DNA from: Mesaphorura yosii
Lineage: Eukaryota; Arthropoda; Collembola; Poduromorpha; Tullbergiidae
NCBI GenBank assembly: GCA_009869945.1
Contig: WIXG01000221.1
Span: forward strand, 1-64,000
DNA length: 64,000 nt
Direction of reading: 5' to 3'
The notes beneath the pieces were generated by a model. It was not told the origin of the DNA, did no database searches, and worked only from the letters and a program-made list of their open reading frames with translations. A program made the translations under genes and the position numbers. Shown here piece by piece: positions 44,809 through 56,842 of this stretch (position 1 is its first letter; each line of letters starts with the position of its first letter).

Positions 44809-46657
44809 ATGGCTCCTGTTAACTTTATATTCGTATCATTCGTAAGTCAACCTCGTTTGAGCAGTTAATCAATTAATTACTATTTCTATACTGGTTTATC
44901 GCAGGTGTCTTCCTTCCTCATCTTGGCCGTGCTCGCCAACGATTCTGAAGATCAGCTTCAGTCGAGCGGATCGTCGAATTCTTATCACTTCTCGTCACAT
45001 TCGACGCACATCGCTGAGAGCCGACAGACGACAACTCAATTCCGGTACTATGACGAGGATCCGGGAACGCCCAGTACTTTCAACGTAAGGAATTCTGAAT
45101 TGATAACTGATGAGACGGGGCGATGCCACTTGCCACTTGCACGCTGATCATGATCTTGGGCTTCTTACTTTTCAGTCTTACAATCGCGGCAAAGTGCCGT
45201 CGTCATCGCCGCCAGGCTGGCCCGCCAAGCCGTGGTTTTATCGCGGGCCAGGCAGGAGTAAACCGAGGCCGGTAGGTTATGGCTATGGCCGCAGTCATCA
45301 AGCGCCAGCGCCGCCGAGCAATTCCGAGAGGTCTTCGCTGTACAAACACGACTCTCCGAGCCTGCGATATGCTGATGGCTCTCCAGTTCCTTCTTTCTAC
45401 AGTCCGCCTTCCCCAAACTATCGGGCGTACTCCAAGCCGAAGATGCCTCCAGCCATTCCAGCACCAGCGCCGTACATTCCATCTGCGCCCGCTCCTACGG
45501 CCCCAAGTCATCAAAGCTTCCACCGTCAAGAGTACAGCCATAATGTCCAGAATAAGTACAATAATCATTACGTGAATTTAAATCAACAGCAGCCGCAAAA
45601 GCAGAGTTTCTACGTCGCCCCACCGCCAAAGGCTGCACTGGCGGTTCCAATCCAGATTCCCGGAGCTTACTCGTATCCACCTACTCCAGCGCCAGTTCCA
45701 GTGGCTCCTTCGTATTCACCCCAGGCGCCTGAAGTCTCCTACTCGCCTGCTCCCGCGCCGCCACACCCACAAATTTATGCTCAGAAGCCGTCTTCGTATT
45801 CGAACTCGGCGCCTTCGCCTTCGTACCAACAGCCAACAACGCAATTCGTAGTCCACAATCAGGAACCGATCTCCGCCGCGTACACGTCCGGAGACGCGCT
45901 TGGAAGTTATTCTTCGCCCGTCGCTGTTACGCAGTCGGACCACGCTGGAGGAGAGGGTAAATCAGCGACTGCGGGTACAGAATTGAGGTTCGCAGACGAT
46001 GACGACGACGCGGAGGCGAGTTTCCCACAGCAGTACATAATTCCAGTCTTGTCTGCTCGTGTACGTGGGCACCGGTACGACTTATCTTTGTCGTACCCTT
46101 CGGTGGTGGCTCCTTCGTATTCCAGAGGCGCCGGCGGTGACGAATACTACACTCACAGCACGTACGCCAGCCCATACAAACATGTCCACATTGAGTATTT
46201 CAAGCATCTCATCACGCCAGCGACGAAGTCCTACGATGTCGAGTAAGTCGGGCGGCCTGGGTCGCTCGTAATTTTTAGTAATGACTTTAATTTATAATTC
46301 TTAATTTATCTTCTTGTTCCTGTCCCTCACAGGTTCAAATCTGGCAACGGAATCCACCAGCAAGAGCACGGCTACGTGAAGACAATTCCAGGGTATACGA
46401 CGGGTAGCGGCCACAGCGCCATCGCACCGCGGCTCGCCAACGTCAAGACAGGAAGCGTGAGCTGGACGAGTCCCGAAGGAATCCCGTTTTCTTTTAGTTA
46501 TATCGCAGACGAGAATGGATTCAGGCCGGTCGGACCGCACATTTCAGGCGCCGGATCGCCACAGCCAAGCTACGGCCACTTTGGCGGCTCGTACGACTCG
46601 TACGCCTCGACTAACTACGAAACGCTGTCTTTACCGCCGCCAGAGCCTGACTCATAA
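44809..46657 (+). CDS. R&R chitin-binding cuticle protein
   Basis: Four exons: 44809-44841, 44905-45084, 45176-46242 and 46333-46657, giving 534 residues. Signal peptide about 1-22, split by the first intron in the way typical of cuticle genes. A long Pro/Ser/Tyr-rich middle with AP-rich segments (PAPVPVAPSYSP, YSPAPAPPHP) runs to about residue 410. The Rebers-Riddiford chitin-binding domain follows at about 424-490. It includes YDVEFKSGNGIHQQEHGYVK, then GSVSWTSPEGIPFSFSYIAD, then ENGFRPVGPHI. It looks closest to the RR-1 (soft cuticle) type. An intron splits the domain right after YDV. ATTAAA at 46766-46771 is a likely poly(A) signal. The protein is expected in the extracellular cuticle matrix. 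Confidence 0.9.
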
Positions 46658-48346
46658 ATTTCCAGTGGAAATAGCTGTTAAATATGCTAGTATTTGTGTC
46701 AACCATGAACCAGTTCTGATGTGCTGCCTTTTATTCGTACGGACAGATTTATACTATATTTTCAGATTAAATGAATGCACTCTGTTGCATTGATTAAATT
46801 TTCGCCTGTATGAGCCATTTCCTTTTTGAGCTCCGCTCGGGGCACTTTGAGACTCGCAGAACCTGAATGACAAGTAAATGCAGCTACAGCTGCAGCTGCG
46901 TGATGTGTTTCTCCCGTCTTATTTTTACTTCTCGGCTTGTAATTCATAATTCTGGAGATCGACGAACGGACATAACACATAGACAACATGTAATTAACCT
47001 GCGTGTGTGAGGCGAGTGCAAATCTGAATCTGAACAGACACTCCAGATCACTGAACTTCATGACTTTTTCGTACTTGCTTGCTTGTTTTGGCTTTGACGG
47101 CCATAGAACCTGCCTCCTGACGCTTTGCGTGCGGCAGATGTCAACAATCGAGCAGGCGGCGAGGTTGTTGAATCCGGTCTTGAAGATGAACCGACACGAA
47201 ACAAGCAGCTACGACAGTGAATGGTCAATGACCATGGAATCATGGACAAATATACAATGTGTATGTGACTTGCGAGGCCGGGCGAAGACCTTCCCCGCAT
47301 TGCGCTGGAGTTGTTGTTCGAGTTCCAGTGCCACAATTCTCGCCTGCCAAGGCAAGCAGAACAAAACTCTAAAAATAGGTGCTTAATGGAAATTTTGGGA
47401 GAAGGCCGCATGCGTAACGCGTAACGCGCAAGTGCATTGTTGCTCTTTGCGGAGGCAACAATGGACAATGTAGGCCAACGGAAGAGCAAGGCCGCATCTA
47501 AAATTAGCGCCGGCTCAGCGAAGTGTTGAAGGCCTTGAAAGACTTCGGAAGCCAAAGTCACCCTTCCCGAGCAAAGCAACAAAACATACCAGCAGCTACT
47601 ACTAAAAATACAAAATACGCAATGCGAATTAATCTGCAGTTATTAAAATTTATTACGATAATAATTAAAATCTTGATTCTTGAAGGCGAAGGTGCGGGCA
47701 CGGGCGAGGAGAGCGAGCAAGCTTGCTCAGAGCTCAAGTGCAATGTCAACAACGAAGGAATGAATGCAAGCATAAAGTTCAGGCTACACGCTGATCCTGC
47801 AAAATTGGTCAAGAATAACAAGTCGATGGTGTCACCACAAATGCCAATTTGCATTCATGTAAATTATGTGTGTGCACGCGTGAACGAGCTGTAAGATTCC
47901 GTTTCCTTCGACCGGGTCACGAAAAAACAGGCTCACACACGAAGGCAGGGAAATTTTTGACCGCGCAGCCACGCGCCGACGAGCCGATACGAATTTCAAC
48001 AAAAATCTTGGCGTGCTTTATTGTACAAGAATCTTAGCTTATATCACAAATCTTCGCATTCACTGCATCCGTGGCTTAGGCTTAATTAATAATTAATTAA
48101 TAATTATTGTAATTGCATGGAACATGATTGTCAACGTCGTGCTCGTGCCTGTCAGTAGAAAAGACCTAAAAGACAAGGGCGAAGACAAAACCCGAACGAA
48201 GTAGAGTTAGAGTCAAAATGGAATTAAGTTAAGAAAAAGTTAGTGTGGCTGGCGTGGCCGCTTGGCTTTAATAACATCCGCGGTAAATGATACACTCGTT
48301 GGTGGTGGTGGCGTTGGCGGGCGCTTGTCCGCTTGGGTTCGTCTGC
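46658..48346. other. Intergenic between convergent cuticle and elongase genes
   Basis: The region holds 3' UTRs of both neighbours. Overlapping open frames on both strands at about 47003-47582 carry no domain and look like chance. I see nothing else. Confidence 0.5.
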
Positions 48347-49627
48347 CTAGGCCGCCTTGGGCTTTGCGACCGCGCCGAGCGTCGTCGAAGCTCCCATCGC
48401 CGTTCCCGTCTTGATCGCCTTAGGGGCCGTCTTGGCGAGGTATGCGCGGTAGAAGAAGTGCGAGAAGAGGAGGAAGTATGAGGCGTACATGCTGAGCGCA
48501 GTGTAAATCCCGTCGTACTCACGATCGCACGTGTAACTCCCCTTGAAACCTACGCAGAACGAACGAGTAGCAGAAGACAAAGATCACAATTAAGCACGTG
48601 TAACGTGTTGGAAGCTGATCAGATCAAGTTTGAGTTTGAGTGACGTACCTTTGAGCCAGAGCGAGTAGACGTTGATGACGACACCAACGACCATTTGACT
48701 AAGCTGCAGTGCTGTGATCAGCATCGCCCAATTGCGAGGAATTCTGATCTGCATCGCCTGCGAGAAATAAAACAGCCCAAAGCCTAATCAATGTCTAATT
48801 CGCAAATCGCAATTTGCCATTTCTACTTCGCAGTTGGCATTTTTGCTACGCTTGCGCTTGCGCATTCTACAAAACCTAAAAATCCGGTTTTTTGCTTGCT
48901 AGAAGATTCGCGATTCGATTCGAGATCGAACGAGTTCTTTTCTCACCCGCAGAGCGTAGTAGGAGTACATGATTCCATGGACAAAGAGGTTGATGGTCAT
49001 GAAGTAGCGGAGTGGCGGGTCGTACGGGCCGTACGTGGCCCAGGTGTAGATGAGGACCGTGATGTGGTGGTACCAGTGCAGGAAAATCAGCGGCTGTTTG
49101 CGAAGGACAATAAAGGCCGTGTCCCCGAGCTCCACTAGCTTCGACCACGCCATCATCCAGCCCCAGAAGGCCGTGGCGGAGTTGTGGTGCTCCCTGCAGC
49201 AAAAATATGTTGTAGTATTATTAATTCAGCCTCCTCCAGGCAGCTACCACGTTCCGGGCAGCCTTCTCCAGCTTTCTTCGATTACTTACCTGATGCAGAC
49301 GCTGAAGTGGAAGCCAAAGGTGCCCGTGATGTGGAGCAGTTCTGGAACGGTGCGGATGAAGCCCGCAATGGAGAAGAGGGCTAGCCCGATGTTCCAGGCA
49401 ACGAGGAGTTTGCGGAGCTGGAAGGCGGGTCTGTTTTTCATCCAGTTTTGCCCTGCAAAGATGAGGATGATGTACACTGCGGAGGCGAAGACGCTGAGAG
49501 TCCAGTTGTCACTCATCCAACGCCTGCACTGCGTTAGGTTGATGTGCTCAAACTCAAACGGGTGGATGTAATTCACGTCCGCGATGAAGACTTCACGGAA
49601 GTCTTCGTGAAGCGTCGTGTTGTTCAT
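48347..49627 (-). CDS. ELOVL6-like very-long-chain fatty acid elongase
   Basis: Four exons (minus strand): 49627-49290, 49193-48947, 48757-48649 and 48549-48347, giving 298 residues. It is a multi-pass ER membrane enzyme that condenses malonyl-CoA with an acyl-CoA, the first step of fatty acid elongation. The elongase motifs are present: KNRPAFQLRK, ELGDTAFIVLRKQ, the catalytic histidine box HWYHH (residues 152-156), and NLFVHGIMYSYYALR. HWYHH instead of HVFHH, together with the F-M-T-x-N segment, places it with ELOVL3/6 (Drosophila Baldspot), which lengthen saturated and monounsaturated C12-C16 acids. The Lys/Ala-rich C-terminus (KPKAA) may act as an ER signal. The last exon starts at the TAG acceptor before 48549; the next AG breaks the frame. 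N-glycosylation sites NNT and NLT lie near the N-terminus. Confidence 0.93.
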
Positions 49628-52186
49628 CTTCAGAGGCGGTGGATGGTCTTCACGCTCCGGGTCCGAATTTCAAACTAATTTTGAGAAATCCGATGAACGA
49701 AGAAGAACGAAGAAGGGTTCTTGTTCTTGCTCCTTTTTATCTTCTTCCTTGCTGCTTCTGTTATCTTTAGAATCTTTCTCTTCTTGCGGAAGAAAGAGGC
49801 TGTTTCACACTTTTGCTTTCAGTCAAATAACCCGATAAGGATCGAATAGATCCCTGGAAACCATCTACGTCAGTGATAAGACAATTCTAGAGGAGTGCTG
49901 GTGTTCGTGGTGCGACTGTCCGACGATGAATGAAACCGACGGCTACCACGGATAGGTACCTTTTAAAGACTGGCCGATCACCGGACCTCCAAACCTGTCC
50001 AATTGCATCTCGCATCTCGCAAACGTGGCGTAGCGCAGCACAGCGTAGCTCGATAAAGCGCATTAAGAAGTGAGCACGGTCAGTTTTCTTCGTTTCTTAC
50101 GTCCAGTGCAGGCTTTAAATGTCTTAACGCTTAGTGGTGTAGTACACGAGAGAGGCGATGACGTTCACGCAAACGCTGCTCGACAGCCAGCAACAACAAT
50201 GCTAAATGCTGCTGAGATCACGAGCAGTCATTCTAATTTATGACAGGCAGGCAGCAACCACAAGCAATTAAATGCTAAATGCGTGCAGAAAAAATTGTTT
50301 ACACTTCGGAAATTGTTTTCACATCTGATTAAAATGATTCCATAGAAGCAGGATCGCAGGTAGGCAGGCAAACAGGACTATGAACCTCGCCGCGTCGAGA
50401 TTTGCGACTCGCGAATGTGCCCAATGACACGTCCCGCGTCCCTCCAGCGTTTTCCAGCACTCCAACATGGATTTCAGGCCAAGTAGGGCATGGAGCGCTG
50501 GAATTCGACCCCGAATTTGGAGCAGGAGCCCGAACGCAGACGAAACGCAGGCGAAAACAACAACAAAGGAATTCAGGGGCTCAAGGGCGAGCGAGGACAA
50601 GAAAAGAGGCAGGCCGGTCGGTCTTCATAATTCAAGTCGTATGCGTATTTGAAATTGTAATGGGAAGTGGCTGATCTTTTTCATTAACAAAAGCAAATGT
50701 TTCAGTGCTCAGCGCTCACGGTCAACTGGTTTCTTGGTTGTGTAGTTTGGTTAAATTTAGAATAAGGCACGCCAAAGCACTACTCGAGCCCGAAACATTG
50801 TGGCTTGCGTCGCAACAGGTTCAGATTCATAAATCAGAAGGTCAAACGTGTAATATTCGAGTATCGACTTGGATATTAATTGCAGAAGTCAAATATTGAA
50901 AAATTCCGTGTTCTGCGAGCGAGATTGAGCGTGCGTTTTGAGGAAATTGCCAAATTGCCTATAAATTGGCAAATACGACGAATTGCGAACGGCGAATGAG
51001 CAGCTGCTCCAGAGATCAAAATTTCGCCTGCAAAAAATGGCAAATGAGCAAATGAGCAAATGGGCAATTTGCAATGGCAATTTGAAGGCTGTAAACAAAG
51101 TAAATACTTACATAGGCTAAAAATTTGGAAGTTTCGCGTATCATTTGCGTCTTGGCTGCTCGTATTTAATCTTTCATGCATTCAAATTAAGGTCTCAGCA
51201 CGGCCATAAACACATATGCATGAAGTTATATAATCGCATTGGATTTTGGCAGGTGTTAACTTGTGCTAAAACCTGATTTTAGCGGAGAAGGCCAGCCAAC
51301 CGTACTTTGAAGGCTTTTTTTACTTTCTTTACTTTCGTTGACACCGTCAGTCGAACAAAGCAATGAGGTTGCCTTTTATTTGACATTTGGCTGATAAAGC
51401 ACACAACTAATTCTTTACTCTGCACAGGTGCTAATCCGAGATCAATTTCAATTTCATTCCGGCCATGACATAATAAATGCGCATAATGCAAATGAGTCAT
51501 ACGCAGATTTAAATACTCAAGGCAGAAGCAAGTTTTGGAGATTCCGTTCCAATTAAGAAGGCAGGAACTTGGACTAAACTATTCAACATGCGAAGGCTAA
51601 TTATCACCCATCACAGACTAAGACACTTCCTTGAGACGGCTTTTCCTGTGTCGTGTCGCCGTCGCGTCTTGAAGAGAGCAGAAGCAAGAAATGGGCAAAG
51701 GAAGAAGGAAGAACACACCCAAAGCGTCACAAGCGATGATAAACAACTTGACTGGCTGACTTGATTTGCATATCCTTTCTTCGCACTCGCTCTGCTGGAC
51801 TCTGCACTGGACACGAGACCAGTATCACGTTCACTAAACGTCAGACCAGCAATTACGCGATTAAGCAAACAACTTGTTATTCAAACAACAACGTCACGCG
51901 TCGAGCGTCGCAAAATTATTGGAGTTCCTTGGAATTTGCACGGTCGCTTTCGCGATTTTGGCTCGCCTCGGAAATCAGCTCGGCTTTTCTCGCGTGTCCG
52001 ACTGGTATCTTTGCCAACAGTTGCAAGAAAGCGACGTGACATTGGCTAAAGTACCTTGGAAGACCTGCTTTAGCATACTTGAATTAACAAACTAACCTCC
52101 ATCAATGTTGATTGCATTGACCATGCAATGCAATGGCAAGAGCATCGAAAGATCGAGATATTGCCCCGTAGCGTCCCGTAACAGGA
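49628..52186. other. Intergenic upstream of the elongase, no gene seen
   Basis: Contains the elongase promoter side. At 51040-51062 there is a short run of CAAATGAG-like repeats. Open frames are short, without domains or splice context. Confidence 0.5.
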
Positions 52187-52197
52187 ATGAACATCGC

Positions 52198-52226
52198 GTG
52201 AAAATATGTAGTATGTAAAAATATCG
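52198..52226 (+). repeat. Left imperfect inverted repeat around the FLYWCH ORF
   Basis: This 29-bp arm pairs with 52746-52774 with about six mismatches. Confidence 0.55.
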
Positions 52227-52275
52227 TATTAAAATCATAGATATGTAAAAACATCGACATTAAAAAAACATAGAC

Positions 52276-52665
52276 ATGAAAATTCGTAGAGCGATATCAT
52301 CATCGTCTTTTAAAACATCGTATGTAAAAAATGGGAATGAGAATATTGACTCACTTCAATATGCACTTGAGTTCAAATCCAATCGGAGAGATTCAGTGCC
52401 GGGTCAGCTCTTGTCTCATCAAGTACACGAGAAAATGGCAAGGCCAGAGTTTATAAAATCACAAAAGGGTAAAACTAGGCTCCTCTTCAACGGTTACTCT
52501 TTTACACAAGAAAAAGTAACTAAGGCTTCAAAAATTCTTTGGAGATGCACGGAATGGGAGCCACCAAGGAAGTGCATGGGTCGCTGTCACACATTAAACG
52601 GTGTAATTGTGACGGACAACAAAAGGCATAATCATACATCGAATCCCGCCAACAACGAGACTTGA
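52276..52665 (+). CDS. FLYWCH-type zinc-finger protein, short ORF
   Basis: A 129-residue single frame. Residues 59-120 follow the FLYWCH zinc-finger pattern: F-I-K-S-x-K-G at the start, LLFNGYSFTQ, then ILWRC. Next come C100 in PPRKCMGRCHT and the closing HNH (residues 118-120). Presumed zinc ligands are C91, C100, H118 and H120, all present. The N-terminal 55 residues are polar with no known fold. FLYWCH domains bind DNA or protein; they occur in transposon-encoded proteins and in host factors such as insect Mod(mdg4). The position between inverted repeats favours a transposon origin. The intact frame could mean a young element or domesticated use. There is no sign of splicing; an upstream exon is possible but not seen. 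Confidence 0.6.
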   Translation: MKIRRAISSSSFKTSYVKNGNENIDSLQYALEFKSNRRDSVPGQLLSHQVHEKMARPEFIKSQKGKTRLLFNGYSFTQEKVTKASKILWRCTEWEPPRKCMGRCHTLNGVIVTDNKRHNHTSNPANNET

Positions 52666-52745
52666 TAATGAGAATGTTGACAACCAAGTCTTGAAGATGG
52701 TGTAAATTTGTCTGATTAAACTTTTTTTTGCAATGCATCGTCTTG

Positions 52746-52774
52746 CGATGTTTTTATCTACTACTATTTTTCAC
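52746..52774 (-). repeat. Right imperfect inverted repeat around the FLYWCH ORF
   Basis: The reverse complement of this arm resembles 52198-52226. Confidence 0.55.
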
Positions 52775-53459
52775 ACGCTATGTTTCTTGACTATCGATGT
52801 TTTCACATACCCACGTTTGTCCGGCGATGTTCTTTCATGGGATCGTGGCGTTCTTGAACTGTGACCGACCCCTGTTGTATGCTGATTTAGGCACCAGTTT
52901 GGCCACTCCAAGGACGAGCCTGCCTGCCAGGATTATTTTTAACGGCCACGCTGACAAGGAACATGTTAAAACATGTTTGATGTTTTTGTAGCATTTTGGA
53001 CCAGTTTTTACGCGATCTAGAAGTTTTTCGCTTTTTGCAGGTGCAAAAAAACTCGCTTGTCTTGTTACAAGATGCGAAGGAGCCTTACCCGGCTTTCTGG
53101 GTACAAAATTACAAGACCAGCCGTGCTTTGGGCTGCTCGGCACGTACGCGCTGCGCTGAGCTTTTCTGTTAGTTGCTGTTTTTGGGTCCGGATTCCATCG
53201 CCATCATGTCACCTCGATCTGCGTCACGACTGACTTTGTTTTGACTTGATTGTATTTTGATGTTTTTATTTACGAAATGTGCAAACACCAACATCAAAAT
53301 ATTTGTAATTTGCACGGACTTTGACCTGCGAGATATGAAAATCCGCTGCTGCTGCTTTTGTGTGGCCTCGCTCCGCTTTCATCTGCCAGTAACTGACTAC
53401 TAAATACAAATGTTAATTAGCTTTATCAGCTGAATAATTGATTGGTGATTGTGCGGCAG

Positions 53460-53760
53460 GTCTGACGTGTCACACCCGCTACGACCCCTCGGAGTGCAGC
53501 TACCTGGACAAGACGAGGACTCCGACCGAGGTGAGTGGTGCTCCATCGCAATTCAAACGGACGGAGATGGCCAAGTGTACAGTGAGTGACTAAGCCTGGC
53601 TCTTACCAGCATCAGCATGACTCACTAGTTACGGATCTTCATTTCAGTCACGGAAAGGGCTTGTCAGCTGGCGAGGAGGTGACCACATTTAAGCTGGGCT
53701 AGGAGCTCGTCCACGTCCACGCCTGCTTCCGCAACACGAACCTGTGCAATGCCGATATAA
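53460..53760 (+). pseudogene. Disrupted Ly6/uPAR (quiver-like) domain gene
   Basis: Pieces of a Ly6-type three-finger domain occur in order but not in one frame. They are LTCHTRYDPSECSYLDKTRT after an acceptor at about 53459, then EWCSIAIQTDGDGQVY up to a donor near 53573. After an acceptor near 53646 come TERACQLA and then ACFRNTNLCNA. The Cys spacing and the final C-x-x-x-x-LCN are typical of the family, whose insect members are GPI-anchored or secreted neuronal and epithelial proteins. Frame changes and a stop interrupt it, and no signal-peptide exon or GPI tail was found. I read it as a decayed host gene copy. Sequencing indels in a real gene are the alternative. Confidence 0.45.
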
Positions 53761-53769
53761 AAGGCCGAA

Positions 53770-55690
53770 CGACCTCCAGGGCTATGAAAAAGTTCAGGCA
53801 GCGACGTCTGACGGCAAAAGCCCCGGAGTTCGCAGCGGTTTCCAACTCGACGGGCTGCGGCAAATTCAAAAATGGCGGCCACTCAGCATTTTCGTGCTGG
53901 CGAGCGCAGTCACCCCTTCGATCAGGTTCTTGCTCAGCTGTAGGGGACTTTCCTGCATTGTGAACGTTGTGAGTCACCCAAAATTAGCAATTCACACAAT
54001 AATACTGACAATTGAAGTGAGTCATTTCTGATTAAACACGTCGTCAGTCTTCGATCGTGTAATGAATGGAGTCGTGAATACCCGAACCAGCATTAGCGCG
54101 AAGAAAGACAATAATTAAAGAGAAGAAGATTCCCAAAGGACGCATGGCAAGTAACTTTTTATGTTTGCCGTTTGCCACTTGCCACTTGCATCGCATACAA
54201 AAAATGGCACGGCACGGCACTTCAATTCCGAGTAACGATGCTAAAAGTTTACTCAACAAATATTAGTATGCAAATTAGCACGCGAATTGCGGCAAATCTT
54301 GTTGGATGGACAATGGAATGGATTTCTCACTTGAATCGAGATTCTCGCGAATTACGAAATCGTAATCGCGTACAGAAGAAGTGTGCTTTGTGAATAAATT
54401 AATATGCTTGACTCATCTAAGCTGACAGCCAGAGATCGTGAATCTCTGCAAAGATAAAGATAAAAAGGGATTGGGGGAAAACCTGTTCAACATTTGCAAA
54501 ACTCGCCTGCTTGGAATTTTTGCACATTGCACCCCCGACTGTTCATGGATTCGAGTTGAACAACCGGAAACTCATTCTTCTCCAACGCTGCTCGCTGCTG
54601 CTGACCTCAACGACCTGGATAAGGAATTTATGGTCCATTAACTACTATGACGGGAGCTTGGCAATTAATCTTAACACCTGTTTCATGCGAATTTAATTGT
54701 CACATCGCAACGCCACGCCACAGGCCAAGCGTCTACCCGTCGCCCGTGCACCTGCTCGGCGAGAAATTCCAGAGTGGAATTTGATACCATGAAACCAGAG
54801 CCATAAAAGTAGTGTAGCACAAAGCAGATAGGATCGTCAATCAAACCGGCAACAGGCGGATAGCTTGGCTTGGCTTGGGAAATTGCAAATTCGCAAAACT
54901 TGCATCCAGTGCTCAGGCCGGCAGAGCAGCTTGCGCTGTACTTGCGCTCTGGCGTGCGTGAATTTAACTAATTGCAGGTTTTGCATTGCTAAACACATGC
55001 TAACTTCCTAACAAAGCTTAGCAGGGATCGCGAGTGGTTTGAGTGAGGGCCGGCGATGGCGATTCAGTGCCCAGTGCGATAATGGCAGTTGGTGATGGAC
55101 ATTTTTTCAAATTGCAAAGCAGAGCCGTCTCAGATTGCCCTGTTTTCTCCAGTATGATTGAGAAAATTGAGATCTCGATACAGTTTACAATTTTCATATG
55201 AAACTTGATGCGATGCGAGGATGACGTAATGCGAATTTGAGTGATGGCATCTGTTCTTATCGGACAGAGCAGCCCGAACACAGATAATTAGCATAACAAG
55301 CTGGTCTTATCTTTCTGTAGCGAATGTTTTGGGCTGGACTTTAATTACATACATGTGGTCAAATCATCAAATGTTCGTTCACAGTCATCGTCATATGATG
55401 AAGTGTAATTTGTGTATCTTCGTACTTTAAATCTTTATTTTGCTCCAGTCTTTAATAACGCAGTTTGTGGTTTGTCGTTCATATCCGCTTTCAATCGCTT
55501 ATCGTCACCAGCACAGCAGCGTAGTGTAGTAGCCAATTAGTTCGGTGATAGTGATCTGCTGATAAGGCAAGGGCAAGCACACGCCTGAGTGTCTTCGTCG
55601 CCTCCAGTTTAAACGCCCTAATTAGTAATTAACGTGCACTTGAACTTGAAACAGTGCTTGCAAGCAACAATTCTGAGGATCGTAACTCTC
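53770..55690. other. Intergenic, no gene seen
   Basis: About 1.9 kb of AT-rich DNA with short frames lacking motifs. No RNA gene or repeat was recognised. Confidence 0.5.
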
Positions 55691-55905
55691 TGAATTAATT
55701 GGCAACCTTCTCCGGCGCTTTCTTGGCGTCACCCTTCTGGAGTGGATCCTACTTCCCGTTTAACCTTCTGCCACCCTGGTAAGTTTTTAATTAAGCGATA
55801 AGAAAGCAAGATGTGAACTTCTTGCCTTGGAAGGCTTGGAATTGAAAATCAGCTAACATATCAAATTCATTGCAGAATTGGAGCTGATTAAGCAGATAAA
55901 CTGAC

Positions 55906-56133
55906 ATGGGAGCCGTCGAAGACCTCTTCAACATAATTTTCTGGCTGGTGCTCCTCGTTTTCATCTCCATCCCCATCGCCGGATTCGCCTTCGTCTTTTA
56001 CGTGTTTTTCAGCATCTTCGCGTCGTGTTTCAACGGTCTGAAAGGGATCTCGGACACGCTCCTGAAAGGAGTCATGTTCCCGGGTACCTGCGCCTCCAAC
56101 ATGGTTCAGAAACGGTCGTACTCAGCTCTTTAA
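55906..56133 (+). CDS. Small membrane protein, 75 residues, unrecognised
   Basis: The frame MGAVEDLFNIIFWLVLL... has one or two strongly hydrophobic segments (about residues 8-42, including IIFWLVLLVFISIPIAGFAF). A short polar C-terminus ends QKRSYSAL. A spliced 5' UTR is likely: a donor at 55778/55779 (CACCCTG then GTAAGT) pairs with an acceptor ending at 55875. AATAAA lies at 56252-56257, 119 bp past the stop. Splice signals, poly(A) signal and coding-like codon use support a genuine gene too small for many gene finders. I do not recognise the family; function is unknown beyond membrane location. Confidence 0.65.
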   Translation: MGAVEDLFNIIFWLVLLVFISIPIAGFAFVFYVFFSIFASCFNGLKGISDTLLKGVMFPGTCASNMVQKRSYSAL

Positions 56134-56736
56134 ATCGGCAGGCGAGGAGAAATCAGTAATCGGTGTCAAATTAATTAGCCACCTGTTAAATTAGTGATTA
56201 ATTAGTGACCTTATCATAAAATTACCTTTTGTACTACTGGCTTATTAGTGAAATAAATCTGACTGTTTGTTTGTCCGACTCGGTCTGCTTGTTGACTGTG
56301 TCCACGTCCGAGTTTATGTACCCGGTAAACCGGATCCAGACTTTCCAGCACTGATCTACTTAATCAGCAATTTAACCAGGATTTAAAAGGTCGACTTTGA
56401 CTTTGACTGACGCAAATTGCGATTCACAAGAGAGCGAATCTCGAAAGAGAAACAGGATGCATCAATTAAATGTAAAATGCCTGCTTGGAATTATGCAATC
56501 TTGAGAACATAATTAGCATTAGCGTAAACGAATGCACATAATTAGCGAATTTGCATGCAGACTTCACATTTTGCGATTTCAAATATTGCTATTGCACTGT
56601 AGACAGGAACGGAAACTTTCCACAAATCCATTTTCACACAAATGGCGAGAAATGGCACTGTTTGTTAAAATTAACTCGTGGACTTGATCTTGAACTTGGA
56701 AGGGCCTGTTCCATTGCTAATTAATGGGACCGTTAC

Positions 56737-56775
56737 TTAAAAGTGATGCAGTGGAAACTTTTAGTCTTCAGTCAG
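56737..56775 (+). promoter_or_regulatory. Possible core promoter of the first aquaporin
   Basis: A TATA-like TTAAAAG at about 56738 lies roughly 30 bp upstream of a TCAGT initiator word (CTTCAGTCAG, about 56767-56776). The start codon of the proposed first coding exon follows 70 bp later. Spacing fits an arthropod TATA/Inr promoter, but both words are common. Confidence 0.35.
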
Positions 56776-56842
56776 CTCCAGCACCACCGAGTCAAAGAAG
56801 CTGTGAAGTGTTCCCTGAATAAAGCGAATTTAAACTGCTGTA

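Larger units (their letters stand above)
52187..52788 (+). mobile_element. Putative DNA transposon derivative with inverted repeats around a FLYWCH ORF
   Basis: The stretch 52198-52226 (GTGAAAATATGTAGTATG onward) is matched by the reverse complement of 52746-52774 at about 23 of 29 positions. Similarity continues weakly outward to 52187 and 52788. Inside the left arm the unit ATGTAAAAACATCGA recurs, and its inverted form (TCGATGTTTTCACAT) lies at about 52793-52807. The arms enclose a FLYWCH zinc-finger frame. Inverted arms around a FLYWCH domain suggest a TIR-type DNA transposon derivative, since FLYWCH is often found in MULE-type elements. No transposase core is present and no target duplication was found. 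A diverged host gene is the alternative. Confidence 0.5.

Noticed and set aside
47003-47582. Overlapping open frames of 127 and 174 residues on opposite strands
   Set aside because: No domain, no splice sites, mixed composition; likely chance in the gap between convergent genes.
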